DNA of 11,657 nucleotides. Origin: an uncultured Achromobacter sp. (GTDB taxonomy: Bacteria; Pseudomonadota; Gammaproteobacteria; Burkholderiales; Burkholderiaceae_B). Below are positions 1-5,942 of the stretch, one piece after another. The notes beneath the pieces are model-generated. The model was not told the DNA's origin. It did no database searches and worked only from the letters and a program-made list of their open reading frames with translations. A program made the translations under genes and the position numbers. Each line of letters starts with the position of its first letter. Position 1 is the stretch's first letter. The stretch is taken from positions 1 through 11,657 of the forward strand of contig CAJYKY010000427.1 of the NCBI GenBank assembly GCA_913775005.1. The letters are read 5' to 3'.

Positions 1-228
1 AGCAGCTTTGAGCCCGAAGCCGTGCTGGTCGACATTCTGCTGCCCGACATGGATGGCTACGAACTGGCCACGAAACTGCGCGCCCGCCGCAGCCCTGCCC
101 GCATCTATGCATTGAGCGGCCTGGCGCGCCACGAGCGCCGCGACGACGCCGACGATATGTTCAACGGCTGGATCGAAAAGCCCGCCGACCCGGACGCGTT
201 GCTGGCCATGCTGCGCCAGACGGATTAA
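1..228 (+). CDS. Response-regulator receiver domain, C-terminal part (5' end outside window)
   Basis: The reading frame is open from the first base, so the gene begins upstream and only its last 75 residues are seen. They match the second half of a CheY-like receiver. The phosphoacceptor Asp is residue 11 of the fragment, in VLVDILLPDMDGYE. The switch Ser is residue 39 (YALSG) and the conserved Lys is residue 60 (IEKP). The wording of the Asp motif is typical of receivers attached to hybrid sensor kinases, so the protein could be either a stand-alone regulator or the C-terminal receiver of a hybrid kinase. The protein stops soon after the last receiver helix, so no output domain follows. The next gene starts 11 bp downstream on the same strand and encodes a histidine-phosphotransfer-like protein, which supports a phosphorelay. 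Family assignment is firm; full architecture is unknown. Confidence 0.85.
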   Translation, partial: SSFEPEAVLVDILLPDMDGYELATKLRARRSPARIYALSGLARHERRDDADDMFNGWIEKPADPDALLAMLRQTD

Positions 229-239
229 GGACTACCGAC

Positions 240-899
240 GTGTCCACCCCTGCCTTTGTTACTGCGCTGGCCGCGCATGGCGTGCGGCTGAAAGTGTTGT
301 CGCAGATTTTCCCGGTGCTGCGTCACGATGTCGTGGGCCCTTTGTCCAACGCCACGTTGGCCGCCGCGATGCTGCGCCAGGCGCCCGAAGGCGCCGATGC
401 CGACGCCTTGCAGCAACGCTGCCAGCGCCTGGCCGGCGACATGACCAGCATGCTGGAAGACAGCGTCGAGATCGTGCGCGATCTGGATCAATGGCTGGCT
501 GACAACAACGCCGTGACCAGCGCCAGCGAGTTGCTGCGCCAATGCCGCAAGCTGCTGTTTTCGCAGCTGTTGCTGTCGCGACATCGCGTGGGGTGGCCCG
601 AAACGGTGGCGGAAGTCGAACTGCCGCAATTCACATCGCGCTACGTGCTGCTGGCGTGGCTGCTTGGCCTGCTGCAACAGCTGCCTGCCAATGCCTCGCT
701 GACGCTGGACATGTCGCAAGCCGACGTCTGGCATGCGCACTTTTCGTCCGAGGAAGGGTCGGCCCCGGCGCCGGCGGCCACCACGGCCTCTGCCTTTGAC
801 CCGCAAGAGGTCGAGCTGCTGGCCGAAGCGTCTGGCTGGCGGCTGGAACGTGAGCCGCAGCGCTGGTCCCTGCACCTGCCGGCAAGCCGCGCAGACTAA
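240..899 (+). CDS. Histidine-kinase-like / ChpT-like phosphotransfer protein with decayed ATPase half
   Basis: This 219-residue soluble protein has no signal peptide or membrane segment. Residues 28-37 read RHDVVGPLSN, closely resembling the H-box of HisKA dimerisation domains, with His29 as the candidate phosphorylated residue, Asp30 beside it and Pro34 in the usual place. Helical segments to about residue 110 fit a two-helix dimerisation domain. Residues 130-160 resemble the N-box region of a HATPase, but the key Asn is absent. No DxGxG box is visible, while the final GWRLEREPQRWSLHLPA looks like the last strand of an HATPase fold. This architecture is that of ChpT-type phosphotransferases or pseudo-kinases, which relay phosphate without binding ATP. 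The start is GTG, with a TAAGGA-like ribosome site overlapping the stop of the upstream receiver gene, so the two are probably cotranscribed. Fold family is a motif-based judgement; the partner is inferred. Confidence 0.65.
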   Translation: MSTPAFVTALAAHGVRLKVLSQIFPVLRHDVVGPLSNATLAAAMLRQAPEGADADALQQRCQRLAGDMTSMLEDSVEIVRDLDQWLADNNAVTSASELLRQCRKLLFSQLLLSRHRVGWPETVAEVELPQFTSRYVLLAWLLGLLQQLPANASLTLDMSQADVWHAHFSSEEGSAPAPAATTASAFDPQEVELLAEASGWRLEREPQRWSLHLPASRAD

Positions 900-902
900 A
901 AA

Positions 903-930
903 AATCGGGGCGCTGAACAGCGCCCCGATT
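903..930 (-). terminator. Intrinsic terminator of the ABC-transporter operon
   Basis: A perfect 12-bp inverted repeat (AATCGGGGCGCT and AGCGCCCCGATT) surrounds a 4-base loop. On the minus strand the stem is followed by an uninterrupted run of seven T (complement of the A-run at 898-904), the classic form of a rho-independent terminator. It sits between convergent genes. The plus side has no T-tract, so it serves mainly the minus-strand operon ending at 956. Confidence 0.9.
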
Positions 931-935
931 GCATT

Positions 936-953
936 GGCGGTGATGAAACCGCC
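936..953. terminator. Second small hairpin next to the operon terminator
   Basis: GGCGGT and ACCGCC form a 6-bp stem with a 6-base loop between the permease stop and the main terminator. It has no T-tract of its own on either strand. It may act as a 3' stabilising hairpin or simply assist the stronger terminator beside it. Confidence 0.4.
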
Positions 954-955
954 CG

Positions 956-1750
956 CTACAGCTTTTCAGTTTCACCCGACTTGGGTTGCCACTTCATCAG
1001 GCGCTTTTCGCCGATGCCGACGATGTAATCGAGCACCAGCGCAAAGGCCGTCAGCACGACAATGCCGGCAAACACCGTGTTGACGTCGAACGTGCCTTCA
1101 GCCTGCAAGATCAGGTAGCCCACGCCGCTTGCCGAGCCCAGGTATTCCCCCACCACCGCGCCCACGAAGGCCAGGCCCACCGACGTATGCAGGCTGGAAA
1201 ACACCCAGCTGGTGGCCGACGGCAGGTACACATGGCGCAGCAGTTGACGCTTGCGCGCGCCCAGCATGCGGGCGTTGTCGAGCAAGGTGGGGCTGACTTC
1301 GCGCACGCCCTGGTAGACGTTGAAGAACACGATGAAGAAAACCAGCGTGACGGCCAGCGCCACCTTGGACCAGATCCCCAGACCGAACCACATGCCGAAG
1401 ATGGGCGCAAGAATGACGCGCGGCATCGAATTGGCGGCCTTGATGTACGGATCGAGGATGGCGCTTGCACGCGGCGACAGGCCTAGCCACAGACCGAAGC
1501 CCAGGCCAGCGATGGTGCCGATGAAGAACGCCAGCACCGTTTCGGTCAGCGTCACCCCCAGGTGCGTGTAGATATCGGCGTTGGTGACGAACCAGGCCCA
1601 GATACGCCCCCACACCTTCAAGGGTTCACCAAAGAAGAACGCCACCTTGGGATCACGCGACGCAAAATGCCAGACGGCCAGGATCACGACCAACAGCAAC
1701 AGCTGCCAGAAGCGCAGGGTGGCGGAACCGGATTTCAATGACTTCGACAT
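956..1750 (-). CDS. ABC transporter permease (SsuC/TauC-like)
   Basis: This 264-residue inner-membrane protein of the binding-protein-dependent permease family (BPD_transp_1) would form the channel of a nitrate/sulfonate/taurine-type importer. Hydrophobic segments lie at about residues 13-29, 66-90, 111-127, 129-147, 186-205 and 224-246, fitting six helices. The cytoplasmic EAA loop, which docks on the ATPase, is at 159-179 (NARMLGARKRQLLRHVYLPSA region, with the conserved Gly at 164). There is only one permease gene, so the channel is expected to be a homodimer. The ATG lies 3 bp after the ATPase stop, implying translational coupling. It is the last gene of the operon and is followed by a strong terminator. 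Length and motifs match the family well; the substrate cannot be read from the sequence. Confidence 0.93.
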   Translation of the reverse strand: MSKSLKSGSATLRFWQLLLLVVILAVWHFASRDPKVAFFFGEPLKVWGRIWAWFVTNADIYTHLGVTLTETVLAFFIGTIAGLGFGLWLGLSPRASAILDPYIKAANSMPRVILAPIFGMWFGLGIWSKVALAVTLVFFIVFFNVYQGVREVSPTLLDNARMLGARKRQLLRHVYLPSATSWVFSSLHTSVGLAFVGAVVGEYLGSASGVGYLILQAEGTFDVNTVFAGIVVLTAFALVLDYIVGIGEKRLMKWQPKSGETEKL

Positions 1751-1753
1751 ACC

Positions 1754-2563
1754 TCAGGCTCGCTTCTGTTGGGCATAGCCCTTGAGCACTTCTTCGCGCA
1801 ACACGGCCCAGATGGCGCTGTGCAGCTCGACGAAACGGGGATGGGCGCGCACCTCGGCCACATCGCGCGGACGCGGCAGGTCGATGGTGAATTCGCCGAT
1901 CGGGTGCGTGCCCGGCCCGGCCGACAGCACGATCACGCGGTCGCTCATGGCAATGGCTTCGTCCAGATCGTGCGTGATGAACAGCACGGCCTTGCGCTTG
2001 GCCATCCACAATTCCAGGACTTCGTTTTCCATCAGCTGACGCGTCTGGATGTCCAGCGCGGAAAACGGTTCGTCCATCAGGATGATGTCCGGATCGCGGA
2101 TCAGCGTCTGAGCCAGCATGGCGCGCTTGCGCATGCCGCCCGACATCTGATGCGGATACCGGCTTTCAAAGCCGCCCAGCCCTACCCGGCGCATCCACTC
2201 GCGGCCCCGCTCCAACGCTTCGGCGCGCGCCACACCTGCAAACTCCAGGCCGGCCACCACGTTGTCCAGCGCGCTGCGCCAGGGCAAGAGCGCCTCGCCC
2301 TGGAACATGTAGCCCGCACGGGAATTGATGCCCGTCAGCGGTTGCCCGAACACCTTCACCTGCCCCGACGACGGCGCCAGCAAACCGGCGCCGACGTTGA
2401 GCAGGGTGGACTTTCCGCAACCCGTCGGGCCCACCACCGACACGAACTCCCCTGGCGCGATGGCCAGGGTCGTGTCGCTGACAGCGGTGTAGCGCTGCGA
2501 CCGGTCGTCACGCGAGACAAAGGTGCAACTGATATTTTCCAGCGACAGCGCGGCTTCAGCCAT
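1754..2563 (-). CDS. ABC transporter ATP-binding protein (SsuB/TauB-like)
   Basis: This 269-residue ATPase energises the importer from the cytoplasmic face. All nucleotide-binding motifs are present: Walker A GPTGCGKST (45-53), Q-loop Gln88 in MFQGEALLPW, signature SGGMRKR (141-147, the SGGM form usual in the SsuB/TauB group), Walker B ILMDEP (161-166) with D-loop SALD, and switch His198 in ITHDLDEA. The open frame continues upstream to 2623, but that extension lies inside the binding-protein gene. I chose the ATG at 2561-2563 because a GAGAAG ribosome site lies 7 bases upstream. The ATG at 2567-2569 is only one base from that site. The chosen start overlaps the end of the upstream gene by 8 bp, a typical coupled arrangement. 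The function class is certain; the substrate is not. Confidence 0.93.
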   Translation of the reverse strand: MAEAALSLENISCTFVSRDDRSQRYTAVSDTTLAIAPGEFVSVVGPTGCGKSTLLNVGAGLLAPSSGQVKVFGQPLTGINSRAGYMFQGEALLPWRSALDNVVAGLEFAGVARAEALERGREWMRRVGLGGFESRYPHQMSGGMRKRAMLAQTLIRDPDIILMDEPFSALDIQTRQLMENEVLELWMAKRKAVLFITHDLDEAIAMSDRVIVLSAGPGTHPIGEFTIDLPRPRDVAEVRAHPRFVELHSAIWAVLREEVLKGYAQQKRA

Positions 2564-3596
2564 TGGCATACTTCTCGTTGGCGCGGCGCGCGAAATCGTT
2601 GGTCCAGACCTTGGACGGGTCAATCTTCGAGCCGTCGAAATCGGCCTGGTAGGCAGCCAGCGCCTTCAGCGCGGTGGCGGCGCCGTCTTCGGGGATCATG
2701 CCGTCGGGCGACAGGCCTTCCAGGCTCTTGGAGATGGCGGCCTTGTACACGGCGGGGTCGCCCAGCAGATAGGTTTCCGGCACGATCTTGGCGATCTCAT
2801 CCGGGCCGGCCTTTTGAATCCACTTGTCCGCGCGCACCAGCGCGTTGGTCAGCGCCTGGGTCGTGTTCGGGTTGGCGTCGATAAAGGCTTGCGGCGCGTA
2901 CAGGCAGCCGGCGGGCATGTTGCCGCCGAAGATGTCCTGCGTGTCTTTCAGCGTGCGGGTGTCGACGATGATCTGGATGTCGCCCGGCATCTCCAGCATC
3001 GACACCACGGGGTCGGTGTTGGAGATGGCGTCGATCTGGCCGCTGCGCAGTGCCGTTACCGCACCTGCGCCAGCGCCCACGCCGATGATGGACACGTCCG
3101 ACGCCTTCAGGCCGTGCTTGGCCAGGAAGAAGCTGACGACCATGTTGGTGGACGAGCCCGGCGCGGTAACGCCGATCTTCTTGCCCTTCAGGTCAGCCGG
3201 GCCCTTGTAGTTGGGCAGGTTCTTCTTGGACACGCCCACGCCGATCATCGGCGCGCGGCCTTGCAGCACGAAGGCGCGGTAGGCCTGGCCCTTCGATTGC
3301 ATCGACAGCGTGTGCTCGAATGCGCCCGAGACCACGTCGGCGCTGCCACCCACGACCGCCTGCAAGGCTTTGGAGCCGCCGGCGAAGTCAGCAATGCTGA
3401 CGTCCAGGCCTTCGTCTTTGAAGTAGCCGCGCGCTTCGGCGATGGACAGCGGCAGGTAGTAGATCAGGGGCTTGCCGCCCACGGCGATCTGGACCTTGGT
3501 CTTTTCAAGCTTCTGAGCGCGCACGATGGCGGGCGCCATGCTCATGACGCCGGCAGCGCCGGCCATCTTGAGCAGTTCACGGCGAGTGACTGACAT
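2556..3596 (-). CDS. ABC transporter substrate-binding protein (NMT1/SsuA-like), Tat-exported
   Basis: This 346-residue periplasmic binding protein belongs to the NMT1/THI5/SsuA group, which binds sulfonates, nitrate, pyrimidine precursors or aromatic acids. The N-terminus is a Tat-type signal: TRRELLKMAG with the twin arginines at 5-6, a hydrophobic stretch to about residue 24, and a probable cleavage after VRA at residue 27. The mature part shows family traits: YLPLSIAEARGYFKDEGLDV (48-67 region), GGSADVVSG, and the lobe-two segment DLKGKKIGVTAPGSS. A strong AGGAGA ribosome site lies 8 bases before the ATG and overlaps the stop of the CoA-transferase gene, so the two are cotranscribed. The Tat signal suggests export of a folded protein. 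The ligand is unknown; the linked CoA-transferase hints at a carboxylic acid. Confidence 0.92.
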   Translation of the reverse strand: MSVTRRELLKMAGAAGVMSMAPAIVRAQKLEKTKVQIAVGGKPLIYYLPLSIAEARGYFKDEGLDVSIADFAGGSKALQAVVGGSADVVSGAFEHTLSMQSKGQAYRAFVLQGRAPMIGVGVSKKNLPNYKGPADLKGKKIGVTAPGSSTNMVVSFFLAKHGLKASDVSIIGVGAGAGAVTALRSGQIDAISNTDPVVSMLEMPGDIQIIVDTRTLKDTQDIFGGNMPAGCLYAPQAFIDANPNTTQALTNALVRADKWIQKAGPDEIAKIVPETYLLGDPAVYKAAISKSLEGLSPDGMIPEDGAATALKALAAYQADFDGSKIDPSKVWTNDFARRANEKYANG

Positions 3597-3608
3597 GTTG
3601 GTTGTCTC

Positions 3609-4868
3609 CTAGTGTTCGGATGTTCCGATCGCGCCGGTCTTCGCCAGCTCAGCAATAGCCGCTGAATCATACCCCAGCGATTTCAGGACTTCCTCGGTAT
3701 GTTCCCCTAAGGCCGGCCCCACCCAGCGCGTGGCGCCAGGGGTCTCGGACAGCTTGGGAACGACGGCCGGCAGCTTGACCGGGCTGCCGTCGGCAAAGTG
3801 ATGTTGTTCGATCATGCGGCGCGCAAGAAACTGCGGATCGCTGAACATGTCGGCCACGCTGTAGATCTTTCCGACCGGGACGTCGGCCGCCTTCAGCACG
3901 CTCAACGCGTCTTCGATGCCGCGGCCATCGCACCATTGCTGGATCGCGCCGTCGATCTCTTGAACGCGGCGGGCGCGGCCGTCGTTGCGCACCAGATCCG
4001 GGTCTTCGGCCAGGTCGTCGCGGCCGATGGCACGCATGAGGCGGTGAAAGATCGCATCGCCGTTGCCCGCGATGACGATGTTCTGGCCGTCGCGCGTGGT
4101 GTAGGTGTTGGACGGCACGATGCCGGGCAGCGCGCCCCCCGTGCGTTCACGCACCACGCCTGCCACGTCATATTCGGGCACCAGGCTTTCCATCATGTTG
4201 AAGACGGCTTCGTACAGCGCCACATCCACCATCTGGCCCTGGCCTGCCTGGCACGCGTCGCCCTGCTTGCCGTTCCAGCGGCCGCCGGTGGCGTCGCGGT
4301 GGCGCAGGGCCATCATCGCGCCAATCACGCCGTGCAGCGCGGCAATCGAATCGCCGATAGAGATGCCGACCCGCAGCGGCGGCCGGTCCGGGTGGCCCGA
4401 GACGTAACGCAAGCCGCCCATCGATTCGCCGATGGCGCCGAAGCCGGGCTGGTCTTTCATGGGGCCGGTCTGGCCGTAGCCCGACAGCCGCACCATGATC
4501 AGCGCGGGGTTGATGGCACGCAGCTGCTCATATCCCAAGCCCCATTTCTCCAGCACGCCGGGCCGGTAGTTTTCAACCACGACATCGGCGTCCAGCGCCA
4601 GCTTGCGCGCAATCTCCTGCGCTCGCGGGTCTTTCAGATTCAGGGCGATGGATTGTTTGTTGCGCGCCTGCACCGTCCACCAGAGCGAATTGCCCTCGTG
4701 CAGGTGGCGCCAACTGCGGATGGGGTCGCCGCCGCCCGTGCCGTCAGGGCCATGCGGGGTTTCCACCTTGATGACGTCGGCGCCGAATTCGCCGAAGATG
4801 CGCGCGGCAAATGGGCCGGCGATGAGCGTGCCGAGTTCCAGGACTTTGAGTCCGGTCAGCGCTGACAT
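3609..4868 (-). CDS. CaiB/BaiF family CoA-transferase (family III)
   Basis: This 419-residue cytoplasmic enzyme of the class III CoA-transferases moves CoA between carboxylic acids, as in formyl-CoA:oxalate or succinyl-CoA-dependent transfer. Visible hallmarks are the N-terminal LKVLELGTLIAGPFAARIFGEFGADVIKVE block (7-36), DVVVENYRPGVLEKWGLGYEQL (95-116), SGYGQTGP (129-136) and GISIGDSIAALHG (168-180), where Asp173 corresponds to the catalytic Asp that forms the acyl anhydride. Length is normal for the family apart from about 13 extra residues at 197-209. The start ATG follows GAGGAAGAC at good spacing. It is first in a four-gene operon with an ABC importer, so it likely activates the imported acid as its CoA thioester. 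Donor and acceptor acids cannot be told from sequence alone. A 72-bp gap separates it from recR, with no convincing promoter that I can see. Confidence 0.92.
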   Translation of the reverse strand: MSALTGLKVLELGTLIAGPFAARIFGEFGADVIKVETPHGPDGTGGGDPIRSWRHLHEGNSLWWTVQARNKQSIALNLKDPRAQEIARKLALDADVVVENYRPGVLEKWGLGYEQLRAINPALIMVRLSGYGQTGPMKDQPGFGAIGESMGGLRYVSGHPDRPPLRVGISIGDSIAALHGVIGAMMALRHRDATGGRWNGKQGDACQAGQGQMVDVALYEAVFNMMESLVPEYDVAGVVRERTGGALPGIVPSNTYTTRDGQNIVIAGNGDAIFHRLMRAIGRDDLAEDPDLVRNDGRARRVQEIDGAIQQWCDGRGIEDALSVLKAADVPVGKIYSVADMFSDPQFLARRMIEQHHFADGSPVKLPAVVPKLSETPGATRWVGPALGEHTEEVLKSLGYDSAAIAELAKTGAIGTSEH

Positions 4869-4940
4869 GGGTTGTCTTCCTCACGTTTGCTTGCCGTGCC
4901 GGTACGTTGCCGGGTGGCTTTTTGATGTTGCGAGCCCTGC

Positions 4941-5549
4941 TTAGGTCGTCTTGCGCTCCATCAGCGCCCAGGCGATGGTGCCGGCGTCCACGTATTCCAG
5001 TTCGCTGCCGGCCGGCACGCCGCGTGCAAGACGCGTGACACGCAAGCCGCGTTCGCCCAGGGCTTCGCCCAGGAAGTGGGCCGTGGTTTCGCCTTCCGCC
5101 GTGAAGTTGGTGGCCAGGATGACTTCCTGGACCACGCCGTCGGTGGCGCGCTTGATGACGCGGTCGAAATCCAGCTCGCGCGGGCCGATGCCTTCCAGCG
5201 GCGCCACCCGGCCCATCAACACGTAGTACAGGCCGCGATAACCGTGACTGGACTCGATCATGTTCTGATCGGCCGGCGTTTCAACGATGCACAGCAAGGA
5301 GGGATCGCGCTTGGGATTGGCGCAGGTGCCGCAGACTTCGTCTTCCGAGAAGCTGTTGCACCGCGCGCAATGTTTCAGGTCGCGCACGGCGCCGGCCAGC
5401 GCCCGCCCCAGCATGTCCGCGCCTTGCGGGTCATGTTGGAGCAGGTGGTACGCCATCCGCCGGGCCGAGCGCACGCCCACGCCGGGCAGGCGCCGCAGCG
5501 CCTCGATCAGCGAGACGAGCGGTTCGGGTTCGGGCAGTAAGGGGTCCAT
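4941..5549 (-). CDS. recR: Recombination mediator protein RecR
   Basis: This 202-residue RecR works with RecO/RecF to load RecA on gapped single-stranded DNA. The N-terminal helix-hairpin-helix is at about 14-35 (LRRLPGVGVRSARRMAYHLL). The four-cysteine zinc site is Cys61, Cys64, Cys73 and Cys76. The Toprim domain begins near residue 84 (LLCIVETPADQNMIE), with the familiar HGYRGLYYVLMGR and LARGVPAGSELEYVDAGTIAWAL segments. Length is standard. Only a weak AGG lies before the ATG, but the start is 22 bp from the ybaB stop, so translation is probably coupled. It is the third gene of the dnaX-ybaB-recR cluster, an arrangement shared with many distant bacteria. Confidence 0.98.
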   Translation of the reverse strand: MDPLLPEPEPLVSLIEALRRLPGVGVRSARRMAYHLLQHDPQGADMLGRALAGAVRDLKHCARCNSFSEDEVCGTCANPKRDPSLLCIVETPADQNMIESSHGYRGLYYVLMGRVAPLEGIGPRELDFDRVIKRATDGVVQEVILATNFTAEGETTAHFLGEALGERGLRVTRLARGVPAGSELEYVDAGTIAWALMERKTT

Positions 5550-5571
5550 GGCGGCCTGGCGCGGGCAGCGA

Positions 5572-5898
5572 TCAGAACGGCAGCTTCATGCCCGGGGGCA
5601 GCGGCATGCCGGCGGTGACGCCCGCCATCTTTTCCTGCGACGTGGCTTCAGCCTTGCGCAGCGCGTCGTTGAACGCGGCGGCGACCAGGTCTTCCAGCAT
5701 GTCTTTGTCGTCGCCCAGCAGCGACGGGTCGATCGCCACGCGCTTGACGTCGTGGCGGCAGGTCATGGTGACCTTGACCAGGCCGCCGCCCGAGGCGCCT
5801 TCGACCAGGATGTCGGCCAGCGCGTCTTGCGCCTTCTTCATGTTTTCCTGCATTTGCTGCGCCTGGCGCATCAGGCCGGCCAGTTGTCCTTTCATCAT
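5572..5898 (-). CDS. ybaB: YbaB/EbfC family nucleoid-associated protein
   Basis: This 108-residue protein belongs to the YbaB/EbfC family, small dimeric DNA-binding proteins associated with the nucleoid. The N-terminal coiled helix MKGQLAGLMRQAQQMQENMKKAQ is characteristic. So are the GGGLVKVTMTCRHDVKRVAIDPSLL strand region (37-61) and the helical DMLEDLVAAAFNDALRKAE segment. Length matches the family. Two ATG codons stand in tandem; the first (5896-5898) is 7 bases from an AAGGAAG ribosome site and is used here, though the second would differ by only one residue. It lies between dnaX and recR, its conserved position in many genomes, and is probably cotranscribed with both. Confidence 0.96.
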   Translation of the reverse strand: MMKGQLAGLMRQAQQMQENMKKAQDALADILVEGASGGGLVKVTMTCRHDVKRVAIDPSLLGDDKDMLEDLVAAAFNDALRKAEATSQEKMAGVTAGMPLPPGMKLPF

Positions 5899-5942
5899 GA
5901 TCGAGCTTCCTTGAACGAGGGGAATAAGAGAGGGCCGCCGCC

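Noticed and set aside
225..875. Long minus-strand open frame (216 residues) opposite the kinase-like gene
   Set aside because: Gln/Arg/His-rich composition typical of the antisense of a GC-rich gene; the plus-strand frame has recognisable H-box motifs.
2523..4865. Two plus-strand frames of more than 350 residues opposite the SBP and CoA-transferase genes
   Set aside because: They mirror highly recognisable minus-strand proteins, lack ribosome sites and known motifs, and are compositional shadows.
4869..4940. Promoter for the CoA-transferase operon in the 72-bp gap after recR
   Set aside because: No convincing -10/-35 pair is visible on the minus strand; the operon may read through from recR or use a promoter I cannot recognise.
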